Shown piece by piece: positions 1 to 11,446 of a DNA stretch of 64,000 nt; within the stretch, counting starts at the first letter, position 1; the number at the start of each line of letters is the position of its first letter. Origin of the DNA: Arachis hypogaea (taxonomy: Eukaryota; Streptophyta; Magnoliopsida; Fabales; Fabaceae). Location of the stretch: contig NC_092039.1 in the NCBI RefSeq assembly GCF_003086295.3, positions 68,157,649-68,221,648 on the forward strand, given 5' to 3'. A program made the translations under genes and the position numbers. The notes beneath the pieces were generated by a model. That model was not told the DNA's origin, searched no databases, and was given only the letters and a program-made list of their open reading frames with translations.

Positions 1-2113
1 CTTTGATTCCTCCAGATCAGGCTGAATATCTTTAAAGATATCCTCTAGCTCTAATTCGAGACTCTCAGTCATATTGACCTCTTTTACCAAATAGTCAATA
101 ATATCAACACTCATGCAGTCATTTGGGGTGTCTGGATGCTGCATAGCTTTGACAACATTCAACTTGAATTCCTCCTAATTGACTCTCAGGGTTACTTCCC
201 CTTTTTGGACATCAATAAGGGTTCGGCCAGTTGTTAGGAAAGGTCTTCCTAGAATGAGAGTTGCACTCTTGTGCTCCTCCATTTCAGCACCACAAAGTAA
301 GTAGGAAAGGCGAATGGCCCAACCTTGACAATCATGTCTTCAATCACGCCTGATGGGTATTTAATGGAGCCATCAGCAAGTTGGAGACATATCCGGGTTG
401 GTTTAACTTCTTCAGTCAAACCAAGCTTTGTGATAATAGATGCAGGTATTAGGTTGATACTTGCCCCAAGATCACATAGAGCTTGCTTGGTACAAGTACC
501 CTCTAATGTGCATGGTATCATAAAGCTTCCGGGATCTTTAAGCTTCTCAGGTAAGCTTTTCAGAATGACTGCACTGCATTTTTCAGTGAGGTAAACTTTT
601 TCAGTTTTCCTCCAATCCTTCTTATGACTTAAGATCTCTTTCATGAACTTAGCATAAGAGGGTATTTGCTCAAGTGCCTCTGCAAACGAAATCTTTATTT
701 CAAGAGTCCAGAGATAGTCTACAAAGCGGACAAATTGCTTATCCTGTTCCACTTGGCGGAGTTTCTGAGGATAAGGCATTTTGGCTTTGTATTCCTCAAC
801 CTTAGTTGCTGCAGGTTTATTGCCTACAGATGTAGGTTGAGAAGCCTTTTTAGAAGGGTTATTATTAGCACTTGTATGTGTCTGATCCCCCACTGGCATT
901 TGAATGCCAGGGTGGAAGCTGGAGTAGCGTTAGACGCTAACTCCTCACCTGTTTCTGGCATCTGAACGCCAGAACTATGCTTCTTTTGGGTGTTCAACGC
1001 CAATTCCTTGCTTGTTTCTGGCGTTGAATGCCAGGACTGAACATGGTTTGGGCGTTCAGCGCCAGCTTCCCACCCATTTTCTGGCGTTTGAATGCCAGAA
1101 TTATTCCTCTCTGGGCTCTTAATGTCCTCAGAGGGATTTTGGGTAGTTTGCTCATTTCTTGGCTTCCTGCTATCTTGAAGTGATGTTTTTAATGTTTTCC
1201 CACTTCTTAATTGAACTGCTTGGCACTCTTCTGTTATTTGTTTTGATAGCTGCTGTTCTATTTGCTTCAACTGTACTTCCATATTCATATTAGCCATTCT
1301 TGTTTCTTGTAATATCTCCTTGAATTCGGCTAACTGTTTTGTTAGAAAGTCTAATTGCTGATTGAATTCCGTAGCTTGTTCTGCAGGACTGAGTTCAACA
1401 GTCACTGTTTTAGCTTCTTCTTTCATGGAAGATTCAATGCTTAGGTACAGATGCTGATTTCTGGCAACTGTATCAATAAGCTCTTGAGCTTCTTCAATTG
1501 TTTTTCTCATATGTATAGATCCACCAGATGAGTGGTCTAGAGAAATCTGAGCTCTTTTTGTAAGCCCATAGTAGAAGATGTCTAACTGCACCCACTCTGA
1601 AAATATTTCAGAGGGGCATTTTCTTAGCATCTCTCTGTATCTCTCCCAGGCATCATAGAGAGATTCATTATCTCCTTGTTTAAAGCCTTGGATGTTCAGC
1701 CTTAGCTGTGTCATCTGTTTCGGAGGAAAATAGTGATTCAGGAATTTTTCTGACAGCTGTTTTCATGTCTTTATGCTGTCCTTAGGTTGGTTATTTAACC
1801 ACCTCTTAGCTTAACCTTTTACAGCGAATGAAAACAGTAATAATCTGTAGACATCCTGATCTACTTCCTTATCATGTACTGTGTCAGTAATTTATAAAAA
1901 TTATGCCAGAAACTCTGTAGGTTCTTCCTGTGGAAGACCGGAATACTGGCAACTTTGCTGCACCATGATGATAAGCTGAGGATTCAGCTCAAAACTACTG
2001 ACTCCGATGGAGGGTATACAGATACTACTACCATATGAAGCAGTAATGGGGTTAGCATATGACCCCAGAATCCTTCTGGACTGTTCATTTCCACTTAGTT
2101 CCCTGATGGAGCA
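1..2113 (-). pseudogene. Retrotransposon gag-protease polyprotein, broken (element A)
   Basis: The gag capsid region runs from about 2113 to 1100. It aligns by eye with the gag at 48983-50284: the segments YDAWERYREML, IFYYGL and AQELIDTVARN match closely. The first 130 or so codons (2113-1715) contain several stops in the gag frame. A linker follows, then an aspartic protease region with the active-site-like segment ALCDLGASINLIP (DLG rather than DTG/DSG) and, after a frameshift near 290, the flap-side motif ILGRPFL. No CCHC zinc knuckle was found. The coding sequence between about 890 and 1100 contains seven short palindromes spaced about 31 bp (listed separately). In an active element Gag would form the virus-like particle and the protease would mature it. 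This copy is a relic. Confidence 0.85.
893..1098. repeat. 31-bp-phased palindrome array inside gag linker
   Basis: Seven imperfect palindromes of the type CTGGCGTTGAATGCCAG have centres near 901, 932, 963, 995, 1026, 1057 and 1089, i.e. every 30.5 to 32.5 bp. They lie within the reading frame between gag and protease, so they are translated as a low-complexity linker. The flanks between palindromes vary. Confidence 0.9.
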
Positions 2114-3254
2114 AGGGAGATGATATGGATGTAGATATTATTTATTTTATTATATATAAAAATTTATATTCGAAATAATAAAGTAAAATAAAATAAGATA
2201 AAATAAAAACAAAATAAAAATAAAAATAAAAAATTTGAAAATGTTTTGTGAAGATTTTTGAAAAAAATTGAAGAGAGGGAAAAAATGGTTAGGATATTTT
2301 TTAAAAAGATAATAAAATATTATTATTATATTTTTCTTTTTTCCTTTTTTTAAAAAAATCTTAAAAGGATAAGATTTGAAAAATTTTGAAATTGAAATCT
2401 GAATTTTTATAAAAAAAATTCGAAAAAGTAGCTTAAAAATAGTTAGAAAAGATTTTTTTTTTGAATTTTGAATTTTATGATAAAAGAGAAAAACACACAA
2501 AAGACACAAGACTTAAAATTTTTGGATCTAATGTTCCTTGTTTTCGAAAATTTTGGAGGGAAAACACCAAGGAACACCAAACTTAGAAATTTTAAGATCA
2601 AAACATAAAGAAGACTCAAGAACACTTTGAAGATTCACAAGAACAACAAGAACAAAAGAAAGAACACCAAACTTCAAATTTTTAGAAAACTTCAATAAAA
2701 TTTTCGAAAATTATAAAAAAGACTAACAAGAAAACACCAAACTTAAAGTTTGGCACAAGAATTAATCAAAGAAAAATTATTTTTGAAAAAGTTTTAAAAA
2801 GAAGATACCCAATTGCCAAGAACATAAGCCAACGCTCTAGCCAACTGAGCTATAAATGTAACGTGTTTTAAAGATGTATTAGTTTTATAGATAAAAATAA
2901 ATAAATTTTTTTTTAAAACTAATGTTTTGAAAAAGCACAAGAAAAACAAGAAAAGACACAGAACAAGACAAACCAAAGATCAAACAAGAAAAATTGACAA
3001 GAACAATTTGAAGATCAAGGAAAAACAAAGATCACTAATTCGAAAATTTAAAAGGGTAATATAAAATATGCAATTGACACCAAACTTAGAACAAGACACT
3101 AATTCACGAAAAATTAAAAATTAATAGGGACAAGTAATATTTTCAAAAAATTGAGGAGAAATTAAAGGACCCAAATTTAATGATTCTATAGCATCAATAC
3201 TATATTCCTAATCTAAGCAACAAAATAAACCTTTAGTTGTTCAAACTCAAGCAA
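2114..3254 (-). other. Element A leader, A/T-rich, non-coding
   Basis: This stretch between primer-binding site and gag is very A-rich on the plus strand (T-rich in element sense) and has no credible gene; its open frames are low-complexity. It contains four copies of the motif TAAGTTTGGTGT or a near match in element sense (at 2574, 2664, 2734 and 3077 on the plus strand) and one tRNA-like fragment (2806-2857). Confidence 0.7.
2806..2857 (-). other. tRNA-like fragment (D-arm half)
   Basis: On the minus strand the sequence TAGCTCAGTTGGCTAGAGCG matches a plant tRNA D-arm and RNA polymerase III A-box. The anticodon stem does not pair properly and there is no T-arm or B-box, so this is a tRNA half or a chance match rather than a gene. 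It lies in the leader of element A. Confidence 0.35.
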
Positions 3255-3271
3255 TCCCGGCAACGGCGCCA
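3255..3271 (-). other. Primer-binding site, tRNA-Asp type (element A)
   Basis: The minus strand reads TGGCGCCGTTGCCGGGA. It is complementary to the 3' end of plant tRNA-Asp (CCCCGGCAACGGCG plus CCA) with one mismatch at the distal end. It lies a few bases inside the LTR, the normal place for minus-strand priming. Confidence 0.85.
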
Positions 3272-3277
3272 AAATCT

Positions 3278-4832
3278 TGGTGCACGAAATTGTGATGCCA
3301 ATATCAAAATCAAGATTTCTTACAACTTCGCACAACTAACCAGCAAGTGTACTGGGTCGTACAAGTAATACCTTACGTGAGTATGGGTCGAATCCCACGG
3401 AGATTGTTGGCTTGAAGCAAGCTATGGTTATTTTATTATTCTTAGTCAAGATATCAATTATAATTATCAGTTTGAATTACGAAAAATAAAAGAGCATAAA
3501 ATAAATAATTGTTACTTAATAATGGAGAATATGTTGGAGTTTTAGAGATGCTTTGTCCTCTGAATCTCTGCAACATACTGCTTTCTTACTTTCAGAATTT
3601 GCAAGGCTCCTTCCATGGCTAGCTATATGTAGGGTGTCACCGTTGTCAATGGCTACTTCCCATCCTCTCAGTGAAAACGGTCCAAATGCTCTGTCACAGC
3701 ACGGCTAATCAGCTGTTGGTCCTCGATCATGTCGGAATAGAATCCATTGATTCTTTTGCGTTTGTCATCACGCCCAACACTCGCGAGTTTGAAACTCGTC
3801 ACAGTCATCCAATCCCAAAATCCTACTCGGAATACCACAGACAAGGTTTAGACTTTTTGGATTCTCATGAATGCCGCCATCAATTCCAACTTATACCACG
3901 AAGATTCTGATTAAGGAATCTAAGAGATACTCATTCAATCTGATGTAGAACGGAGGTGGTTGTCAGACACACGTTCATGGGGTGAGGAAGGTGATGAATG
4001 TCACGGATCATCACCTCCTTCATAGTGAAGCGCGAATGAACATCTTAGATAGGAACAAGCATATTTGAATGAGAAACAGAAATAATTGCATTAATTCATC
4101 GAGACGCTGTAGAGCTCCTCACCCCCAACAATGGGGTTTAGAGACACATGCTGCCAAAAGGTACAAATTTCAGATCTAAAAATGTCATGAGATACAAAAT
4201 AAGTCTCTAAAAGTTGTTTAAATACTAATAAACTAGTAACCTAGGTTTACAGAGAATGAGTAAACTAAGATGGATAGTGCAGAAATCCACTTCTGGGGCC
4301 CACTTGATGTGGGGCTGAGACTTAAGTTTCTCACGTGCTTGGGCTATTTCTGGAGTTGAACGCCAAGTTGTAACGTGTTTCTGGCGTTCAACTCTGGTTC
4401 GTGACGTGTTTCTGGCGCTGGACGCCAGACTGCAACATGGAACTGGCGTTAAACGCCAGTTTACGTCATCTATCTTCGCGCAAAGTATGAACTATTATAT
4501 ATTGATGGAAAGCGCTGGATGTCTACTTTCCAACCCAATTGAGAGCGCACCAATTAGACTCCTGTAACTCCAAAAAATTCATTCCGAGTGCAGGGAGGTC
4601 AGAATCTAACAACATCAGCAGTCCTTTTTCAGCCTAAATCAGATTTTTGCTCAGCTCCCTCAATTTCAGCCAGAAAATACTTGAAATCACAGAAAAACAC
4701 ACAAACTCATAGTAAATTCCAGAAATATGATTTTTGCTTAAAAACTAATAAAATTCTCTTAAAAACTAATAAAAACATGCTAAAATCTACATGAAATTAC
4801 CCCCAAAAAGCGTATAAAATATCCGCTCATCA
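3278..4832 (-). repeat. 5' LTR of element A (1555 bp)
   Basis: Bounded by tggtgcacg at 3278 and ccgctcatca ending at 4832; in element sense it is TGATGAGCGG to CGTGCACCA. It shares both ends with the LTRs at 43959, 51792 and 59794 and the truncated copy at 38848. Near 4350-4460 it carries four palindromes with centres at 4358, 4389, 4420 and 4451, exactly 31 bp apart by my count. The conserved downstream motif gggtcgaatcccacggagatt is at 3385. Confidence 0.9.
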
Positions 4833-5620
4833 AGAACCTGCTGGGCTTCCTCCTCTGAGACACAAGGCCTGATTATCCCATCTAAGCATCTCTTAAAGAG
4901 GTAGGGTTCATCCCACAAGTAGTATTTCGCATCATGAAAAAGTTTTCTGACTTGCTATTTGGTGTACTCTTTGGGGATGAATCTCATGGCTTTATAGTTT
5001 GCAATGTCTGCAAACTATGGTGCTCTTTGAACTGCAAAAAACTGCTCATCCAGGAAGTTCTCTGATACAACAGTAGAAGGAGGTGGCATACCCTCCTCAG
5101 GCTCGATCCTGGATAGATGGTCAGCCACCTGGTTCTCTGATCCCCTTCTGTCCCTGATCTCAATGTCAAATACCTGAAGGAGTAGCACCCATCTGATCAA
5201 CCTTAGTTTAGAATCCTGCTTGGTTAGAATGTACTTAAGAGCATCATGGTCAATGAAAACAATAATCTTGGAACCAATTAAATAGGATCTGAACTTATCA
5301 ATGGCATAGATAACTGCTAGTAGTTCCTTCTCTGTGGTGGTGTAGTTTCTTTGAGCATCATTCAAAATGCGACTAGCGTAATAAATGACATTCATAAGCT
5401 TATCATGTCTCTGCCCCAGAACTGCTCCAATGGCATAATCACTAGCATCGCACATTAGTTCGAACGAAAGGGTACAATTGGGTGCAAAAATGATAGGTGC
5501 AGAGACAAGCTTTGCTTTTAAAGTTTCGAAGGCATGCAGGCAATCTTTGCCGAAAATAAAAGGAGTGTCAGTAGCTAAAAGATTGCACAAAGATTTTACA
5601 ATTTTGGAAAAGTCTTTTAT
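4833..5620 (-). pseudogene. pol fragment: RT C-terminus, RNase H, integrase N-terminus
   Basis: On the minus strand, 5620 to 5015 encodes the last part of a gypsy reverse transcriptase ([12 protein letters not shown]) and an RNase H domain: [14 protein letters not shown] with the first catalytic Asp, then [22 protein letters not shown] and VADHLSRIE. After a short linker (4983-4833) the frame resembles the zinc-binding (H2C2) domain at the start of integrase: AKYYLWDEPYLFKRC. It stops abruptly at 4833, where element A was inserted. The upstream part of pol is missing beyond 5620, where unrelated LTR-like DNA begins. In a live element these domains copy the RNA genome and prepare integration. 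This is a double-truncated remnant of an Athila/Tat-like pol. Confidence 0.9.
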
Positions 5621-6065
5621 ATTAAAATAGAAAAGTAATAATATTATTCGATAGGAATAAACAGAGCTCCTAACCTAACCAGAAGGTTTACTTGCTCATG
5701 ACTTACAAGAAAAACAAAGAAGAAGATCTGAAGTAATGTGTCTGTAAACCTAAGTGATATCTTCTTTAAATAGTAAATACTAGACCTAAAAGATGTTAAT
5801 TTAAATTTAAAAGTTACAAGGATAAGATAAAATAAACTAAGGAGTGTTAAAATCCACTTTGGGACCACTTGGTGAGTGTTTGAACTGCTTCCTGGCCTTC
5901 AACTTTAATTCTGGGCGTTGAACGCCCATAGGAGAAGTGAGCTCGCTGGTTTTTGCTCCCTGGTTGGCGTTGAATACCAGTTTTGGGCATTCAACACTGG
6001 GGCTACTCTTTCTTGGGCGCTAAACGCCCAAGTTTAGAGAAAAAATAGTATAAGATGCTCACGCA
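5621..6065 (-). repeat. Diverged LTR fragment of the A-type superfamily
   Basis: It contains gggcgttgaacgccc and gggcgctaaacgccca palindromes and the phrase gggaccacttggtgagtg, which parallels ggggcccacttggtgt in the A-type LTRs. Neither end is recognisable, so it is a fragment. Confidence 0.5.
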
Positions 6066-6129
6066 TCAGTAGGATTGCCTTCTCACTTTTCTCTAGAAAT
6101 AATAACATGAGTCTTAGATCTAGTTAGAG

Positions 6130-6500
6130 AACCACCTAGAGAATAGAAAAGAATGCTCAAAATCAGGCTCAAGCATAGGCCATTGCTGAGAAAGTGAAAG
6201 AGAATGATGAGAATACTCACAACAAGAAGTCATAGCCGAAAGCTAACAACATTCTTATTGCCAAACTCAGATAGAAACCTCGGGACACTCTTATGCCAAG
6301 TCAGATGCCACCTGGATACCTAGCAAGAGACTCCCATCCATTTTTTTCGGAAATTATAAACAAGGTTGTCCCGAACAAATTCCAACATTCCACTGACATA
6401 GATGCCTATGATAGCACCTCCGATCCCAACACCACCCAGACGGTTTTGAAAATAGAATGGTCCTAGAAAGAGCTTCGAATGCCCTACAACGCAAAGGTTA
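6130..6500 (+). pseudogene. Degenerate Tat/Ogre-like gag fragment
   Basis: One plus-strand frame reads HPFFSEIINKVVPNKF, then IDAYDSTSDPNTT, before a stop at about 6466. This resembles the gag of Tat/Ogre-lineage elements, where a P-x-KF segment is followed by YDGTTDP. There are no start, ends or LTRs, and stops and frame changes occur on both sides. It is a short relic; the assignment rests on the YDxTxDP pattern only. Confidence 0.4.
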
Positions 6501-6518
6501 TCCTATGACACTAAACCC

Positions 6519-6662
6519 TAAACCTAACATAGTTCAATTTCCTCTCACCTAAGTGTATCTTCACATTCTAAGTGTAAGAACCCGATTTTCTAAACCTAAC
6601 ATAGTTCAATTTCCTCTCACCTAAGTGTATCTTCACATTGTAAGTGTAAGAACCCGATTTTC
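6519..6662. repeat. 72-bp tandem duplication
   Basis: The 72 bp unit starting taaacctaac at 6519 is repeated from 6591 to 6662 with one base change that I can see (cattcta versus cattgta). The unit ends in tgtaagaacccgattttct, which looks like an LTR start (TGTAAGAACC). Confidence 0.9.
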
Positions 6663-8614
6663 TGCATGGTAATTTTTGCGTATTTTCTAGTGGCGCAATT
6701 TTGAGTATTTTCAATACCATTGTGATTAATTATTCTACGGATTGATCTTTACCACAAGTTTAATCAATTGTCTTGATTAATCACCACATCTTTAATTTAA
6801 TCAAAGAAAAACATAGATATATTATCTAGAAAATTAATACATAATCACACTTCTTAATCACTCTTTCTCTCTCCTCTAACTTAAACCACTCTCTCTCTCT
6901 ACTTAACCACACTTAACTACATTCTCTCTTCTCTCACTGTGCTAGTCAAGTTCCCTCCAAGAGTTAGCCAAGCAATCAGATTCTTTTGTGAGCAATTAAT
7001 AATGGTGAACATACAACTAAACAAGTGTAACATTGGTGGCAACATAACATCCTTTCATCCCACCTTAAGAAGGGAATAGCAAGATAGGAAGAGATCACCG
7101 AGAGTAGTGAGCGAGTAAGTGAGAACCAATAGTGAGAGGAAGACAAGAGCAGCTTCTCTTTATCTCATCACTATCATTCTTGAGTTTAGTAAGTAAAGCA
7201 AAGAGTGAAGAGCCAGCCATCCCTGAAGCTAGGAGGAGGAAGAACTAGCTTCACCAAACCCTTTTGTTTCATGAAAAATCAGCTAGGTAAGTAGAAACAC
7301 CATCACTTTCTTCTCTTCATCCATTTGGTTCAAAGCCTTCTTCCTATACCTTATTTTGCTTCTTTGTTTCTAGCTTAATCAACCGCTCAAAACCCTTCAA
7401 GATCATCTAATGTAGCCACACATTCAAGCTAGAGGGTGAGAATTTTATTCTTGAATTGTGATCATGATTTTGGCCCTCATGGCCTTGTGATGTAAAAATT
7501 GTTTTCTTGATGATGTACTAGGATTCCTTGCCGAGAGAAAGCTAAGGACAGAATCTTAAGAAATATTGGATACCAAGAAAGTACGGGTTAGGCTAGATAT
7601 AATCCTTTTGTGTGTGATTATATTGCTGGTATCTTTTGATGATAAATGTGTATGCATGATGATTATGATGATGATGTTTGCTATTTTATTGTGCAGAAAA
7701 TTGATGTATATATGTACTTGTATGAATATGCGATATGAGACTAATGAGAATAATAAGATCTGAGCTCTTGGGGCTGTGATACATAGATAAACAAGTTTAA
7801 GTAACTAAAAGAGGATAAAATCAGGAGTTAATCAGGGTTAGAAGTCTAGGAAAGTAAAAATGACCATGAAGAGTCCAAATTAGATGCTACAGAATTTGTT
7901 GTAGCAGTTCAAATAACTTCCTTGAATTTCTGCTCTCAATCTAGACATCCAAAAATAATGAAACTAGGTTTTTATGAAACCTTGAGAAGTCTATTTCATT
8001 TTCTTAAAATTTCATAAATTTTTGAAGTTGTAGAGTGGAAGATGTGACTTTTTAGATTTTGTTGTTCACTGCTAAAAAATCAGTTTTTCAGATTTTATAT
8101 TAGTAACTTCAACTCTGCTTATCTCTTAATTAAAATAATTTTTTAGTTAGTTCCAAAGACAAATAAAAGATTGGGATGTCTATATTGATGAGTTTAATTT
8201 TCAGAGCAATTCAATTTTTAGATTGAAAGTTATGTCACTAGAAAAGTGATAAGCTCATTATTTGGTCTAGACAGTATTAGACTGAGTTAGGAGTTACACC
8301 AGTAACTTGGTAGAATTACTGGTATCAATATAGAAATTCAATTGGTATGCAACTAACTTTAGGTGAAATTTTAGAGTATCTAGTTTGTACCTTAAAATTC
8401 TCATAATTATTGGAGTTTTGGACTAAAAGTTATGAATTTTGGAAAATTAACACTTTCTGCATTAAAAACAGAATTTTCTGTTTTAAACCAGTAACTTCTC
8501 ATGTGCATAACTTCCACTTTTGGATGTGTTTTTGGGTTCAATCAGTGGCCAATGAAAGCGTAGGATGACTAGTATGTCCAGTTAAAATTTGAGATGATTG
8601 GAGTTTTAGAGAAA
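6663..8614. other. No gene; probable LTR/UTR-like repeat DNA
   Basis: There is no convincing coding sequence; the open frame at 7566-7763 has no recognisable domain. The stretch 6640-7560 starts like an LTR (TGTAAGAACCCGATTTTC) and contains a CT-rich tract (6866-6940) and a splice-donor-like aggtaagtag near 7285, as in LTR leaders. No matching LTR end or primer-binding site was found. 7860-8600 is AT-rich with short recurring phrases such as gttttagagaaaaagttatg. Confidence 0.4.
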
Positions 8615-10735
8615 AAGTTATGGTGCTGAAACTAATATTTTTCAGCTGGTGCTGAAATAAGCCGGCCACGCTATATAATAAACGTCTGTTGTTGTTGGTT
8701 TGACAAGGAAAGCTGTTGGTATGACAAAAGGAAATCAGGAAGTAAGTGGAAATAGCAGAATACAGTAATTGGTCAGGATAGTGTCGGATAATTAAAGAAT
8801 GGTGTCGGGTAATTAAATCAAAAAGTTTGTATAAACTGAAGTGGTTATAACTTGTTAATTTTTATTACAATTGGGTTTTTCCTTTTTTTGTTACAGTGAG
8901 ATTTTTTGATAAGCAGGTATATTGGGCTTATATTGTGTAGGAATGATCCAATATTTTGAAAATAAACATTTTAATACTAATACATTAACTAATACTCCTA
9001 CATAAATTAGCTAACTTAGTTCATAAATTCAAGAAAAAAAACTTACTTCATAAATTCTTATTTAATAATAAATGGTTAAATTGTTATCAAATAAACTAAA
9101 TATTTTATCTTTTAAAATATCAACTAAACTAACGTATTTACAGATCGAATTTTTAATTTTTTAATATTATAAAATATTTTTTATTGATTTAAATTGGTTA
9201 TCCTCTAATACACATTGAATCAACCTATTAACAATGATTTAATACAGTTAATTGAATAATAACATTCTCACTCATTTAACGAAACATAATCTAATTAATT
9301 TTATTTTTAAATTATAAAATTAAATTTTTTTATAATTTTTATTTTTAAATCATTTAATTCATACTCAATTTTTTTCTAATTTTAAATTAATATTTATTAA
9401 TTTTAAAATTATAAGACAACTTTTTTTTCCAAAATCAAATATATATCACTAACAATATAAGCACATTGTATGGCTACATTTATTTTCATATTGCGTACTT
9501 ACTGCATACTACTAATTTTAATTAAATAAAAAAAATTAAGCATAACAAATATTTGAAGCATTACAAAGATTTATTATAACTATGTTAGAAAATGAGTGAT
9601 ATAATAACTATGTTGTCTAGTCCAATTTATAATTTTCATCAAATTTCTAAATTTTGTTCTTATAATTAATACTACAACTATATAAATATCAAGGTGTGGC
9701 ATATATACTTACAAGCCATTCACGTTGTCCTCGTAATCCTTCAAACACATTTAGTGTGTATAGTGTAATGGAAGTGCAATATGAAAATTAACGTAGCCAT
9801 ACAATGTGCTTGTATTGTTAGTGACGTATATTTGTTATGTTTTATTTTTTATTTAATTAAATAAAAAATAAATATTTAAAATTAGTAATATGCAGTAAGT
9901 ACGCAATATGAAAATAAACATAGTCATACAATGTGTTTATATTGCTAGTGATATATATTTGGTTTTTGGAAAAAAAAAGTTGTCTTATAATTTTAAAATT
10001 AATAAATATTAATTTAAAATTAGGAAAAAATTGAGTATGAATTAAATGATTTAAAAATAAAAACTATAAAAAAAATTTAATTTTATAATTTAAAAATAAA
10101 ATTAATTAGATTGTGTTTCGTTAAATGAGTGAAAATGTTATTATTCAATTAACTGTATTGGAGGATAACCAATTTAAATCAGTAAAAAAATATTTTATAA
10201 TATTAAAAAATTAAAAGTTCAATTTGTAAATATATTATTTTAGTTGATATTTTGAAAAATAAAATATTTAGTTTATTTGATAACAATTTAATCATTTATT
10301 ATTAAATAAGAATTTATGAAGTAAGTTTTTTTTTCTTGAATTTATGAACTAAGTTAGTTAATTTATGTAGGAATATTAGTTAATGTATTAGTATTAAAGT
10401 GTTTATTTTCAAAATATTGGATCATTCCTACACAATGTAAGTCCAGTCTACCTACTTACCAAAAAATCTCACTGTAACAAAAAATGGCAAAACCCAATTG
10501 TAATAAAAATTAACAAGCTATAACCACCTCAATTTATACAAATTTTTTGGTTTAATTACCAACACCATGCTGACTAATTACTGTATTATGCTTTTTCCAC
10601 TTACCTTTTGATTTTCCCTTGTCACACGAACAGCTTCCCTTGTCACACAAACAGCAACATGCGTTTATTATATAGCGTAGCCAGCTCATTTCAGCACCTG
10701 CTAAAAAATATTAGTTTCAGCACCTTAGTTATACC
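8615..10735. mobile_element. Fold-back element with ~0.9 kb inverted arms
   Basis: The left arm (about 8615-9540) and right arm (about 9850-10735) are inverted copies. ggtgctgaaactaatattttt near 8622 pairs with aatattagtttcagcacc near 10707. gtaggaatgatccaatattttgaaaataaac at 8938 pairs with the block near 10405-10435, and gcagtaagtacgcaatatgaaaataaac at 9891 pairs with 9480-9510. The unique centre (about 9540-9850) holds a third, partial copy of one arm segment at 9786-9835. No transposase frame is present. Long arms fit a non-autonomous Mutator-like or fold-back element, but I could not fix the terminal bases or a target-site duplication. Confidence 0.75.
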
Positions 10736-11446
10736 ATTTTCAAGAAGCTATGTCCGTAGACAGTTGAACCAGTGTACACAGGACATGCAGTGATTTTACG
10801 GAATTTCTACTATCACATTTTATTTGTGTTTGTGTTATTAATTTAAGTAAAGATTTTTATGTAGAATTGAACATTTGATGATTATGTTGTTTATGGGACA
10901 ATTGTGTTGTTTGTAGGATGATATTGAATTTTTAATTTGCATGTTGATTAAGTTATATAATAATATTGTATATTTGTGAAAATCTTTGAGTAGAGTCAAA
11001 TACCCATGGGTTGACTGCAGGTAGGATTAGGACTTGGTTGTTCTCAACCTGTGAATAGAATAGAATTGAGTTTTAGTAACAAATTCAACTCGCAAATAGG
11101 ATTAGCGTTGGATTCAAATCTTACCCTATCCTATCCATTGTTACTCATTGATCATGGTATCAGAATCTCAGTTTAAGAATGTCATCTGCAAAATAGACTT
11201 TATAGAGATGTTCCTTCTTGTTAACAATTTAAGAGTGCCGAATGACCATCAAGAAAAGTTAATTATAAATAAAACTTTTTGAATTGAAGCAACGAAGAGC
11301 TTGAAACGTCTATTTTTATTTTTGAACTAATTCAAAGGAAGGCTAATAAAGCTGCATTTATGATAGTGAAAAAATCCTGCTACATTTGATATGAATTTAG
11401 TGGAGTGGCTATGCCGAAATAATGTTATATAGTTGGCTTTTATGAG
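10736..11446. other. No gene seen
   Basis: AT-rich intergenic DNA between the fold-back element and the hAT element. I see no coding sequence, repeat or RNA gene in it. Confidence 0.6.

Larger units (their letters stand above)
1..4832 (-). mobile_element. Ty3/gypsy-type LTR retrotransposon A, 5' part only
   Basis: Reading on the minus strand, the order is 5' LTR (4832-3278), tRNA-Asp primer-binding site, A-rich leader, gag and protease, then the window edge. The 3' half, including any reverse transcriptase and the second LTR, lies outside the window. The LTR starts TGATGAGCGG and ends in TGCACCA. The element interrupts an integrase reading frame at 4833, so the target-site duplication should be agaac (4833-4837), but the second copy is out of view. 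The tRNA-Asp primer and gag type suggest the Athila/Tat side of Ty3/gypsy; that placement is inference. Its gag is broken by several stops, so it is not coding-competent. Confidence 0.85.

Noticed and set aside
2150..2509. 119-codon Phe/Ile/Lys-rich frame
   Set aside because: Product of the A/T-rich leader of element A; no conservation in the leaders of E or G.
2806..2857. A functional tRNA gene
   Set aside because: Only the D-arm matches; the anticodon stem does not pair and the T-arm is absent.
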